Assembly: GCA_014529385.2 (NCBI GenBank)
Contig: CM043945.1
Coordinates: 93,748,612 to 93,812,611, forward strand
Length of the DNA: 64,000 bases
From: Adiantum capillus-veneris
Lineage: Eukaryota > Streptophyta > Polypodiopsida > Polypodiales > Pteridaceae
Direction of reading: 5' to 3'
Shown: in pieces, positions 11,628 through 22,267 of the stretch
Position numbering within the stretch: the first letter of the stretch is position 1
Layout: every line of letters begins with the position of its first letter
Translations under genes and position numbers: made by a program
Notes under the pieces: generated by a model
Told to the model about the DNA's origin: nothing
The model's database searches: none
What the model saw: the letters and a program-made list of their open reading frames with translations, nothing else

Positions 11628-12691
11628 GGCCCACGCACCCAAAGGGCACCCCTTTTCTAAAAGGGCACATGGGACACATGTCAGACTCTCACTAAGCTTA
11701 ACCACATGGTGTGCTTGACTGCTATTGGTTGGGCTAAAGAGGGGTCCAATGAGATTCTAGTTCCATCCAACAAATATCTACATATTTTCAAGATCTCTCT
11801 CTCTCTCTAAGGGGCAAGGAGGACACTTGTCAAAATACTACCCATGTACTTGACTGCATGCTGCATGCGATTGGCTAGGGGGAGAAGGGTCCAATGAGCT
11901 TGCAGCATGTGGAAAAGTTGAAACTCGCTCCAAGCAAGCAAGGGGGTGCTAGAGGGATATACACCACACACACACACACACGCACACACACACACACTCA
12001 TTTTGTGGATCCATTCTCACTTGGTGAAACTTGCAGAACTCCACCTCCTTCTCCAAAGCTTGTGAGAAGTGAGAGCCTACACTAACACTCTTGGCTATGG
12101 AATGCAAATCCAACCAAGAGCCATGCTTCAATGCTTAAGCTTACCATCTTCTCCATCTTCAATACTATGCCATTATGTATGCTAGCAAGAAGAGTGATGA
12201 TAAGCGAGGAACTGTTTCTTTATCGTATGGAATGTTTCTTATTCCTCTTCCCTACCCTCATTCCCCACTAGCTCTCTCCACCTTCGAAGGTGTTTGAGGC
12301 CTTGGGACCAAGGCTTGGGATACTTAATGCTTTCTACAAAGTTTATGTTATGTTTGTGATGCATGAAGCTTTCCATCTTCATTGCATTACCTAGGTCACA
12401 AGGAACACAATAATTGTATTGTACCAAGTCTCTCTTGATGGGAGAAACTATAATACAAATGCCTATTGGAGGAGGGACCGGCTCTGTATGAATCCGATAC
12501 TCAACTATTGTCATGTTCTCTAAACTCTCTCTCTCTTGCAAAAGTATTATTCATTCCAAGTTAACTAAGTACCATGTTTATGTTGCTACCATCAATGAAG
12601 TTCACCCGCTATGCTCACAAAGTAATCTCACAAAAGTGATTCATCTAATTTGTAATTCCGCTACTCTCAAAATTCATAGGCCATTTCCATT
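11628..12691 (+). repeat. Solo LTR of the gypsy-1 family
   Basis: This segment is the homologue of the gypsy-1 5' LTR at 3,790-4,709 but is followed by neither a primer-binding site nor gag, and is not preceded by pol. ACATGG occurs at both edges (11,623-11,628 and 12,692-12,697) and is a candidate target-site duplication. Collapsing the two copies restores a continuous minus-strand frame in the surrounding coding remnant. With those limits the LTR does not start with TG and end with CA, so the exact edges are uncertain by a few bases. It contains a 32-bp CA microsatellite at about 11,967-11,998. Confidence 0.65.
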
Positions 12692-12697
12692 ACATGG

Positions 12698-13782
12698 TCT
12701 CTCTAGGTTCATAATCTCCCCTCAGCACTAGGATTGGTATCCTATCTGCTATACATTCATCAAGTAGATCTCATGTAATAATGGGAGGGATTCTAGTGAA
12801 GTAAGTTACGTTAGGAACTGCACTGCCCATGTGTGTGTGTTTGTAGAATCCCTAGATCCTATTGATCCCATAGGCCCTGTGTTTGAAAATTATTCGTGTC
12901 CAAAAGAATCTTCCACTCTGTTTCTCACTGGGCTTACATGCCCAGTTTTTGGTCTCGTGTGCATAGTCATGGTTTTCACTTCTTTTGTATTTACATAGTA
13001 TTGGTGGAGTGGTCCCCAACATATGTATCTTGTTCTAACTCCTTACAATCCATAGGAGAGTATTTCTTGCCATACTTGTCCATTCTGACCACCTGAATAC
13101 TTCTCCCCTATGTGTAAGTGAAAAAATACATTTTTTTGCAGTCAATCAGTTTCTTGATGCAGGGTTCATCACATCTATAGTAGAGTGTTTGTTCTCCATT
13201 ATTGAATTTATATAGCCCCATGTAAGTGCTGTCTGTATTAAGCTGCTTTGTCTCATTGGTCCATTTGAGCACCACATTTTGCTTGTCCATTTTGGGTGGT
13301 TCATCTACTAGCTCTTCATCTATCTTATCCTTGGTGCCAGCCATCCCCCATTTGTCCAAAATAAAGGGGTTGTGAACCACTAAGTACATCATTCCCTCTT
13401 AGTCGAAATACCTATCCCCATCATAATCCACATCTACAAGGTCCCTGAACACGCTTGGCTTATTTTCCAACTTAACACAGTAGCGGTCCATTCCATCATT
13501 GTAGATTTTGGCCTTAAGCACATTTTCAAATTGAAACTTCAAGTACAACAATTTTACATCAGATGCAGGTCAAGAAGGACCAGCTCCCATTGATGTTGTT
13601 TCTTGAGGGTTCAACTTGTTGAAGTCCTCAGTCATTAGGCCGTATGACCTTTCTGACGAGGTGTCAGAAATTCTTTCCTCTACAATCGGTTCTAAAGGAT
13701 GCAGTGGTCTTTGATTCAAGCTACCTTCAGTTGAGTGATTGCTCCCTTGGTCTATAATGCTGGGATTCCTATTTTGGTACAA
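12698..13782 (-). pseudogene. Unidentified degenerate protein, Trp-rich block
   Basis: Two open segments, 13,782-13,570 and 13,392-13,108, lie in the same minus-strand frame, and the sequence between them also reads in that frame with only isolated stops (PASDVKLLYLKFQFENVL, KPSVFRDLVDVDYDGDRYF). Downstream of 13,108 the frame continues to the solo LTR (DKYGKKYSPMDCKELEQDTY). Five stops in the 90-bp stretch around 12,900-13,000 are TGA or TAA in contexts that suggest lost Trp codons. This is a single decayed frame with no frameshift over about 1 kb. The family is not recognised. Confidence 0.55.
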
Positions 13783-15825
13783 TCTTCATGGTCACAAATT
13801 CATGAAGAATTGGTATTGCAAAATCCAAACCGGGTTACCTCATTAGCTAACCTCAATTCACCGTTTTGATCTTACTTGTTGGGTAGTATTCTCTAGATCT
13901 ACAACCTGTCAAAAAATGTTTGATAGCTGTGAGTTTATAGCCATTCCTGTTAGTTTTAGCTTTCAATAGACAAAATTATGAGGTTGTTCCATAATTTTTA
14001 CTAAAGTAAGCATCTTTCATATCTTCGTAGCCCAAGATAATCAAGTGTTCCTGTATGTTGGTGAGAGTCCAATGTTCACTAACTTGTACAATGTTAGAAA
14101 CACCATTTGACAAAGTAATGGGCATGTCAAATGTCACAAAATCAACAACATTGGATTATAGGGGTATCCACTTTCCACTCTTACACATCCAAGGCTCATA
14201 GGTGGAAGCGTAGGTATAAAGTAGTGCGCACTTTCAAATATCGTATCCCGATACCTGAAGCCCCCACCTTACACTTGTATTTATGTCCTTCGTGCATTCC
14301 TTCAACCATTCCCCAATTATCTCCTTCATACATAACATTCTTGCTACAAAACATAGTAGTTGTGACATTGAATGGCAATGTCTTGAACAAGTGTACAAAA
14401 ACATGCATGGGGTAGCACCAACTGAGACCTACTGATCTGGAAGCCTTTCAAAATTTTAATGAAAAGAATTTTTAAAAAAAGAATCTTCTCCTTCACAGAA
14501 AAGTGACCAAGCATCGGGTTCTGGCCATTCCATGCTCAATAATGAAGGTTTGTCATCAGCGATTGATCTTACCATATCCATCCTTTGAGGCTGACATTAC
14601 ATACATGTGTGAGTAGAAGAAGATTCTACGTTGTAGCAAAATCAAAGGTGGCAAGTTGGGAAGCATCATAGCACCAATGTCGGCACGAAGAGCGTTGGAA
14701 GGTTCCTGTGAAACTCTTGATTGGTTGTTCCTCAACAAAGTCACATGGGAATATATCTATGACAACACCAAAAACTATCAAGTCAAAAACAAATAACAAG
14801 TGTTTAGAATCGGCAACCAAAATTGTTTTCCAACTTACAATTTATTGGGAAATGTCTTGAGCTTCCATTCCTCAAGCGCATGGAATGCCAAGAGTACACG
14901 TGTTGAACAATGGCCACTGTGCCATTGTCTCTATGGTTTTTGGATATCTGTGGAATCTCTTGGATCTAACACCATTAATGGACATAGCACTGATGAGTCC
15001 CATAATAGACTAAATCTTTGCCTGAAACATAGTTCAACATCTTCATCCCATAAAATTTTGGCAGCTTTAGCTTGTTACCAATATGCATATGAGAGATCTA
15101 ACTCCTTTTTGCCGGCATGGATAGCATCATTAACATAAAAAGTAGTAAAAAGAGCATCCAAACCCAAACTTTCTTGGTACATTGTCCAAAAATGTGGAGA
15201 AAACTATGTCCTCCTTGCAACCCATGATGATTTGGCATCATCACTCCCTTTGACCGCATTGTCATCATGAGAGTTTGCACAATATGTACCTATATCATAG
15301 ATATCCATGATTGAATTTGCAGCTTGATCACCTTCTACCTGTAAATCTACATCCATAACATTGTCTCAACACCGTCCATTGGATTGGTAGAGCCCTAAAA
15401 ATTTGCATCATTTGTCATAGAGCTAGGTATTTCTTCCTTTTGCAACTCATGATGATTAATCATATAAGGAGAAAAATTTTGGATATCATAATCTTGTGGA
15501 GATTTTTCTTGCACCCCCTCTAAATGGGTACATGCATCATAAGCCCTTCTATACTAAATTATTCTCTTCTTCTTCAGAACCATCTAAGAAACCATTAATT
15601 ATGGCATCTTCTTCTTCTTTTGTGACATTAGCACTTGTAAACAAGGTGTTATTAAGAAACATAGACTCATTGGTATTCTCATGCATATCCTATGTTGGCT
15701 CCACAATATCCTGCACTTCATCAATTTGCATATATTTATTAACTTTATCTATACAATCATCTTCAGCAAACCTATTGATATGTTTGGCTTCGCTTGATTT
15801 GAGGATGCTGAAAAATTAATTAGTA
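13783..15825 (-). pseudogene. Unidentified degenerate protein, central block
   Basis: Minus-strand reading gives protein-like pieces in changing frames: 15,240-14,760 (DNVPRKFGFGCSFYYF, SINGVRSKRFHRYPKTIETM), 14,820-14,556 (LLFVFDLIVFGVVIDIFP) and 14,408-14,196 (HVFVHLFKTLPFNVTTTMF, YEGDNWGMVEGMHEGHKYKC). Many isolated stops and a few frameshifts separate them. I considered a viral polymerase because of the W-G-M-x-x-G type motif but cannot support it. The pieces lie in order between the other blocks and probably belong to the same ancient coding unit. Confidence 0.4.
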
Positions 15826-16091
15826 CCTTGTAAAGGCTTGTCTTCTTGAGAAAACTCCATGCCAAGTTTAGTAGCTTTCAAAACACTTGTTGCATAGTCT
15901 ATATCTTTAATAGAGCCACTAATAGGGGCAACTTCTATGTGAGCAATCATTACTAGCCTATAAAGGCTCGTCTTCTTGAAGAATCCTTTGAGAACAACCC
16001 ATGCTAAGGTCAATAGCTTGCAAAACACTTGTTGAACAGTCTACATCTTCAATAGAACCACTAATAGGGGTAACTTCCATGTGAGCAATCT
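15826..16091 (-). repeat. 132-bp tandem duplication within the unidentified coding region
   Basis: Two adjacent imperfect units of about 132 bp (about 15,826-15,957 and 15,958-16,091) share AAAACACTTGTTG, AATAGAGCCACTAATAGGGG-like and ATGTGAGCAATC blocks. The unit is close to 44 codons and in the minus-strand frame encodes a repeated peptide with the core PISGSIKDID. A duplication that keeps frame suggests the sequence was still coding when it arose. Confidence 0.65.
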
Positions 16092-16750
16092 ATGAAAAGT
16101 TTTCATTAGTTTCTCTTTTGGCATTAATTATTTGTTTACCTCAGTTAGGTTTTCCAATTTATGTCTTCTTGGACTGAATCTGCTACTTTCAAAGCTGCAT
16201 TTGCTTTGGCTTTGCTTCTTGCACAAATGAGTTCCCAAAATTCATCATAGCTAAGGAGCTCCATCTCATCTACTTCACCTTTACTAAGGGTAATCTGACC
16301 ATGCTCAAGAATCTACTTCATTTTAAAGTTGATAATTCTTGAGATTTCATATATAAATCCATCTGCAAAATAGTCCCACTATGTGGGCTATGTTTCTGCC
16401 ATCTCTCAAACTTGATCTTTGAACTCGGAGCTTACAACTTCTTCAAAATCTACAATCATCCGATCTTCTAGAACCCCTTGACTCTTAGTCCTAGCTTCAT
16501 AGAATGCAAGAAAACCCTCTAGATCATGCGCTTGAAAATAATGCTGATCGTATATGGCATTGAGTGCCATCTCCATCGCATCGTCAATTTTCATTGTCAT
16601 CTTCATGGCTTTTACTCCCAACAGACATCCCCGAACTAATTGGAGCATTTTTTTTAAATCTAGAACTCTTAAGTTCACACAAGCCTTTTTTAATTGAATT
16701 CTTGAATAAAACTCATCAACTATTGTGGCTTCTCCATTTGCACCTCTCAC
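16092..16750 (-). pseudogene. Unidentified degenerate protein, N-proximal block
   Basis: The open segment 16,750-16,406 encodes a helical, charged sequence (KMTMKIDDAMEMALNAIY, HDLEGFLAFYEARTKSQG, VDFEEVVSSEFKDQV). The frame continues below 16,406 through two TAG codons in Trp-like positions into a further protein-like run (YFADGFIYEISRIINFKMK, EVDEMELLSYDEFWELICAR). It is the highest-coordinate, hence most N-terminal, part that I can read. No start codon can be chosen with confidence, and the family is not recognised. Confidence 0.5.
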
Positions 16751-17540
16751 CCTGGTCAGCTTTGCATCGGATTCACCAAAAATTTCAGGGGATATGTGTT
16801 TGCAAAGTGGACTGGGTAGGCACGGATCCTCTGGCTATGAGAGGTGGTAGAGAGAAAGGAGTTGAAAAAGAGAGATGCAATTCAATATAGAACCAGATGA
16901 AAACTATATCATCAATAATTGAAATAAATAGTACCAGGTATATGGCGACTCGACCATCACTAACAATCACATAGATGATAAATGATAATGGGTAAGATCA
17001 TTAGCTCTAGCAGAGATATCAACATGGAACCACTTTTTTTCTCCCAATCATGTCATAAAATTGGAGTCAAATGTTCTTCAACTAGGCTTCATCTGCATCC
17101 TTTCGCCTTACTTCCCATCGTGAAAGCAGAGTGACATAATAATGCATGTTTGTTTCCTTGCATAATCACCTCCAAAACCCCCCCAGATCAGCCCATGTGT
17201 AAGAAAAAATAGACTTTCAGTCATCTCTCATTTGTATACTTCATGCACTCCCACTCCTCGAGGAAGGTATCAACAAGAAGGATGACCATGATGACATCAC
17301 TTGAAGTGCATAAGTATGCCTACAGACACACAGGACATCTATTGGTGTACTTGGACGAACATCACATTACCAAATCGAGCATCAATGGGTATGTCACAAC
17401 CATCTGGCAGTTGATTTCAATGGCATGACCACTTGTAAAAATTCTTGTTTTACCCTACCTATCACTACCCTCATCTTTCCTTGTAATTTTAAAACAAAAC
17501 ATTTATTGTATATTCTCCTTCTCTCTAGAGTGGTCACCCA
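16751..17540. other. Stretch without a supported gene
   Basis: Between the unidentified minus-strand block and the gypsy-2 pol I see no reliable coding or repeat motif. The 5' LTR, primer-binding site and gag of gypsy-2 are not recognisable here, so that element is probably 5'-truncated. Confidence 0.5.
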
Positions 17541-18362
17541 CCCACTCAATGATAGGGAAAAGATTGAGCAATATTATTTGCAACCAAGTTTGAGGAATCC
17601 TAAAAAGATTGGGCACACCTTCACAAAGGAGTCTTTTCAGGAGTTGCAGATTGGTTGCGAGGAGTTTCTAACACAGGAAGAGACAAAGCCCTTTTAAAGA
17701 AATACTTTCAAAGCCCACTAAGGCTTTTGCATTTGAGCCACATGAGATAGGATATGTTGATGCTTCTATTGTAGCTCCCATGGTAATTTTTACAATACTT
17801 CATGTGCCTTGAAATCTGTAGAATATTCCGGTTCCAAAGGCTCATTTGCCAAAGCTAATAGATCTATTGAATGAAAAAGATCAAAATGCGGATTTTGGGT
17901 CCTTCTTGTGCTTTATACTCAAACAAGTGTTTCACAGTTCCAAAGAAGAATGGTGCTCTACGCTTCATCCAAGGTATGCAGCCAATGAACAACATAACAA
18001 CAAGAAATGCAGGTACAAGTCCAATTGTACCTGCATTTGTGGATGAGTTTTTAGAGGAGTTTGCAAGGAGGGCAATTTACTCAATGGGAGACCTCTACTC
18101 AGAGTATGATCAATTTCAACTTGCAATAGAAAGCAGAGACTTGACAACCATGAGGAAACCTTTAGGTTTGGTAAGGATGTGTATTTTTCTGTAGGGAGCA
18201 ACCAACTTGGTTGCACATATGATGAACGGGATGAATAAGGTCTTACATGAATTTATTCCTCAAATCACAATGCCTTTCATGATGATTTGTCTATCAAAGG
18301 ATGAGAAGGTGGGAAAGATGAAGCTTTGGATATCAAGGGGTGTCGCAAGTTTGTGGAACTTA
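17541..18362 (+). pseudogene. gypsy-2 pol: pre-RT linker and reverse transcriptase, first part
   Basis: RT copies the element RNA into DNA. Readable motifs are FTKESFQELQIG (linker), VPKAHLPKLIDLLNEK, FTVPKKNGALRFIQ, the palm start AIYSMGDLYSEYDQFQLAIES, TTMRKPLGLVRM, VAHMMNGMNKVL and the catalytic F-x-D-D at 18,275-18,286 (reading F-H-D-D). Several frameshifts and stops are present, including TAG after the VRMC motif. This RT type, with GDLYSGYDQFQLA-like and NSVAHMMN-like motifs, is a distinct Ty3/gypsy group, different from gypsy-1 and gypsy-3. The reading frame stops at CRKFVE near 18,358 and resumes after the foldback insertion. Confidence 0.85.
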
Positions 18363-18765
18363 TTAGGAGATTTCGGAGGTCTTTTGGAGGGCCTTTTGGT
18401 AGAGAGAGGAAAATAAGCTCCTCCAATGAGAGAAGAGCCTACGTTACGTAGAAAAATAGATTGATATTAACAAAAATATAAAAGGTGTCCCTCTCCTCAT
18501 TTAATAATCTAGTGGTCCTTGAAGACGAGCACTCTCTTTTATTTAATGTGAGCACCTTTTTCAGAAGGTAGATGCGGTGCATTTGATATGGGATACGTCA
18601 TCACTAGAACTCAAAAAGTCACAAAACTATCAAGTGGTGGAAGATTTTGAAACTTTTGATACTGCCAATGCGTCCGGAACACACATATCTCTTAGAAATG
18701 AATGTCCAATTGCCTCGCTTAGACATCCAAAGAGGCCAAAAATGTCAAACACCCCTAAGAGAACA

Positions 18766-18834
18766 TTTTACTAACGGCGCGCGAGGGAGCATTTCAAAAT
18801 TTTGGAATGCCTCCTCGCGCGCCGTTAGTAAAAA
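18766..18834. repeat. Hairpin 1 of the foldback element
   Basis: Arms of about 30 nt start with TTTTACTAACGGCGCGCGAG and close on AAAATTTT. The 3' arm returns through CTCGCGCGCCGTTAGTAAAA with only a couple of mismatches. Confidence 0.9.
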
Positions 18835-18944
18835 GGCCCTTTTTCTCTCTTTTTAGGGAGCTTTTTGAGAGGAAAATGTCCAAAAACCTCTAAAAAGGGG
18901 CTTTTTGGAAAGATAAGTGTCCACAAATCACTAAAAGAGCTTTG

Positions 18945-19006
18945 TACTAACGACGCGCGAGGGGGCATTCCAAAATTTTAGAATGCCTCCTCACGCGCCG
19001 TTAGTA
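18945..19006. repeat. Hairpin 2 of the foldback element
   Basis: This hairpin has the same arm (TACTAACGACGCGCGAGGGG) and AAAATTTT centre as hairpin 1, about 179 bp further on. The segment between the hairpins, which includes AGGAAAATGTCCAAAAACCT, is repeated as well. Confidence 0.9.
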
Positions 19007-19117
19007 AAAAGGCCCTTTTTTTTTTAGGGAGCTTTTTGAGAGGAAAATGTCCAAAAACCTCTAAAAAGGGGCTTTTTGGAAAGATAAGTGTCCAAAACCC
19101 CCCAAAAATGGGCTTTG

Positions 19118-19179
19118 TACTAACGGCGCGCAGAGGGGCATTCTAAAATTTTAGAATGCCTCCTCGCGCGCCTTTAGTA
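19118..19179. repeat. Hairpin 3 of the foldback element
   Basis: A third copy lies about 173 bp after the second. Its stem extends outward through CCCAAAAATGGGCTT and AAGCCCATTTTTGGG, so this hairpin joins the outer inverted repeat of the element. Confidence 0.9.
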
Positions 19180-19579
19180 AAAAGCCCATTTTTGGGGGTT
19201 TTTTGACATTTTTTGCCTCTCCGGATGTCGGAATGAGACAAGTAGACATTCGTTTTTAAGGTATTTTGGCGTTCCGGATACATTGGTGGTGTCAAAATCC
19301 TCAAAATCTATCACTATTTTATAGTTTGTGACTTTTCAACTTTCAGTGATGACGTAAGCTACATTGAATGCGCCGCACCTGCCTCCTGAAAAAGACGCTC
19401 GCATTAAATAAAAAAGTGACCGTTTTCAAGGACGATTGGGAATATAAATCTACTTTTCAAAGTGTCTGGTTGTCCTTTTGGACGTACTCACAAGGTGCAA
19501 GTGCATTCTAAAAAAAGTTTCTAGAGAGAGAAATACAATTTCTTACAAGGCCCTCCAAATGACCTCCGAAATTTTCTAA

Positions 19580-20330
19580 TTTGAATCACATAAATGATTG
19601 TGATAAAATTTTGTCTAGGTTGGAGGATGTGAATCTTACTATGTCAAAGAAAAATTCCATGTTTGGTGTCAAAATGAAGTGCTCATTGTGGGGCACATGT
19701 GCGGGCCATGTTGTAGGAAACCTTGTCCAACAAAGGTAGATGCCATCCAAAGAATGAAAGAAACATGCACTAGCATCATTGAGGTTAGAAGATTTCTAGG
19801 AGCATGTATCTTTTATATTATTTGGATTCCACATTATGCACATGTAGTTGATCCTCTTTATCAATTGCTTAGAAATATTCAAACGTTTAAATGGATATAA
19901 GCACATGTAAAATCCATGAAAAAGCTAAAGGAGTTGCTCCAATCAGCACCAACTTTGAGAAAGGTAGACTATGAGCGTCAAAGACCAGTAATTTTGACAT
20001 TAGATACCAGTCCTCCAGGAATTATATGGAAAATAGGGAAAGATAATGAAGAAGGACACGGGTATGTGGTGAGATTTGGAGCAAAGGTACTAAGTGCTCA
20101 TGAAAGAAACTATTCATGGATAAAGAGAGAGTTATGGTGGTTACAGCCTTGAAAAATGGAAAAGAGTGCCTAATTGGTGCATATATGGTTGTAGAAACAA
20201 ATTTTCTACCACTTCTTGGGATGATTACAAGCTGCTCAACACCAAACATTGCTATGTTGCGGTGGATTGCCTACATTAAGTCCTTAAATCCTGAGTTTAA
20301 GCACATTGCAGGGTAAAGACAATACAATGG
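19580..20330 (+). pseudogene. gypsy-2 pol: RT end and RNase H
   Basis: After the foldback the pol reading resumes with LSRLEDVNLTMS, then CRKPCPTKVDAIQRM and EVRRFLGACIFY, the usual thumb and connection region of Ty3/gypsy. RNase H-like sequence follows (RPVILTLDTSPPGIIW, GAKVLSAHERNYSWIKRELW), then LNPEFKHIAGKDNTMGDMLS, the standard end of the RNase H region. Frameshifts occur near 19,670, 20,150 and 20,310, and a TAA follows FKWI. The product would degrade the RNA strand of the hybrid; this copy is not functional. Confidence 0.8.
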
Positions 20331-21856
20331 GAGATATGCTATCAAGGGCAAGGTATGAAGATGAGTCACAGATGATTGATGAGGGAGATGATGTAGACAA
20401 AAAGTTATATTCTATCTCTCATGTTTGCATGACTAATCCACTTGAATTGTTCTTGAAAGAGCTTTATGAAGGTGATTGGCTTCTTATTGGAAGCTACTTG
20501 AGTACTCTAGCAAAATAGAATGATTGGTTTGAACAGGAATTCAGGAGGATACATAGGAAAGCATATGGGTACTTTTTGAGCGATGGTTACTTGTGGAAGA
20601 ATCCTAAACAAAAGGGTGCTACACCACAAAGGGTTATATTATGTAAAAAAGAGACTCAAGTAAATCTCATGCAAGAGTTTCATGAGAGTCTATGTGCTAG
20701 ACACAGGGATGTGTGGGCAACCTTCTCCAAGTTGAAAGAAAAATACTAGTGGAAGGGTATGTATAAAGATGTATCTCAATTTGTAGAGTCATGTGTAACT
20801 TGCAAAACGTATTCAAATGTCCAACATTATGATGGATTGCATCCTACATATCCACTAGCCATGCATTATAAATGGGTTGTGGATCTAGTCACAATGCCTT
20901 TAGGACTCTCGCAGATGAGATACTTAGTTCTTGCATGAGAGGACCTAACTAACCAGGTTGAAGGGCGAACATTAAGAGCTAATACCAGAGAACCTGTATG
21001 CAAATTCCTTCTTGATGAGGTGATTTGCTGTTATTGTTGTGTGGGAAAGATCATTTCCCTATTGACAAAGGTGAAATGGATTTCGAGGAAGCAAGGGAGT
21101 TATTTTCTAGATTAGGAATCAAGCTTTCTCTTACTACAACTTACAACCCTGAAGGCATTTGAATGAGTGAAAGAGGGCATCCTCCTATCATCAAAGATTT
21201 GGCCAGGTCTTGCGAAGGAAGAGTTGGTGAGTGGCCAAAACTGTTGCCTTATGGGTTGATCATACAACACATAGCTCAGTAATTGGCTAGATGCCTATGG
21301 AGCTGATGTATGGTCAAAATCCAGTGATGCCAGTTGAAGATAAAATTCCCACATGGAATGTATTACCTTGGCAAGAGGGGCTTAACAGGGAAGGTCTCCT
21401 TGCATTGTGCATAAGGCAATTACAAAAAAGACCTGGAGACATTGAGGCTGCAAAAGAACGACTCAAAAATGCAAGTTGAAAAGCAAGGTCTACTTTGATA
21501 AGCGACATCGGCTCAAGAGTATAGCAATTGACAAAGGTGACTAGGTTTTAGTGTATGATACTAGCCTCGATAACCAGCACATATTCATGCGTAAGTTCTC
21601 AAAAAGATGGTTTGGATTGTATGTTGTAAAGCATGTGCATGAAAATGCTACTTATAGCTTGTCTGAACTAGATGGTATAGAAGTAAAAATTCCCATCGCA
21701 GGAAAAAGGTTCAAAGTGTTTAAGAGAAGAGGAGACAGTGATCCAAAAGATGTTAAGGAGGAGGAAGAGAAAAACACAAGTGAAGATCAAAGTGAATATG
21801 AAGTGTTGGAAGATATCAATGAAGATGAAATCATGGAAGACCTACAAGGAAATTAA
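20331..21856 (+). pseudogene. gypsy-2 pol: integrase and C-terminal tail
   Basis: The integrase zinc-binding region is seen around 20,600-20,820 (H-x3-H in LMQEFHESLCARHRD, then C-x2-C in ESCVTCKTY). The catalytic core is decayed: VVDLVTMPLG at about 20,880 and a segment with EEARELFSRLGIK near 21,090. A C-terminal tail at 21,551-21,856 reads FSKRWFGLYVVKHVHENATYSLSELDG, which is a gypsy integrase C-terminal (GPY/F-like) region, followed by an acidic Glu/Asp tail. Multiple stops and frameshifts are present. Confidence 0.75.
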
Positions 21857-21902
21857 AACTACAGAAAATCGTATGTGGCACATACTAGAGGATGTGCATG
21901 TT

Positions 21903-21915
21903 AAGAGGGAGTGGA
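21903..21915 (+). promoter_or_regulatory. Polypurine tract of gypsy-2
   Basis: AAGAGGGAGTGGA lies directly before TGTTGTG, the likely start of the 3' LTR. Polypurine tracts prime plus-strand synthesis in LTR elements. Confidence 0.7.
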
Positions 21916-22218
21916 TGTTGTGTTGTGACACGTACATAGTGGGAATGATTGCTACAAGATCTATCTTGTAACGTTTTAGACGCATAAGTATATTTCCTAT
22001 AATATACAATGCATGTCTAATTAAAATAATAAACTTTTTATCTCATCCTATTATTTATCTCAAGGGTAACATATTCTTACTTTACCCGCTAGAAAGTACA
22101 ACAAGAAAAAGCGCCAATAACTCTGCCTCTTTAACTTGGAGCAAAAGGCATTGGTTCTTTCTTTCTACTATCTCATAATCATCTCACACCCTAGCTAGAT
22201 CCTATATCTCGGTTAACT

Positions 22219-22267
<49 letters not shown>

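Larger units (their letters stand above)
18363..19579. mobile_element. 1.2-kb foldback (long inverted repeat) element inside gypsy-2 RT
   Basis: The outer ends are inverted: the left end reads TTAGGAGATTTCGGAGGTC and the right end is its diverged complement. Matching continues inward through most of the element: for example GTCCTTGAAGACGAGCACT near 18,510 pairs with the 19,410-19,430 region, GTCATCACTAGAACTC pairs with 19,340-19,360, and AGAGGCCAAAAATGTC pairs with 19,200-19,220. The centre holds three hairpins. No transposase is encoded. The insertion splits the gypsy-2 codons CRKFVE and HINDCD, which are contiguous in related elements, so it is a later insertion. A clean target duplication could not be identified. 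A Mutator-like or other MITE-type foldback is possible. Confidence 0.8.

Noticed and set aside
3790-12694. A single gypsy-1 element with LTRs at 3.8 kb and 12.7 kb
   Set aside because: Pol ends at 7.5 kb and the DNA up to 11.6 kb is opposite-strand coding sequence that continues on the far side of the second LTR, so the second LTR is better explained as a solo LTR.
14196-14408. Viral RNA polymerase motif in the unidentified coding region
   Set aside because: One short W-G-M-x-x-G stretch is not enough; the expected catalytic motifs were not found in order.
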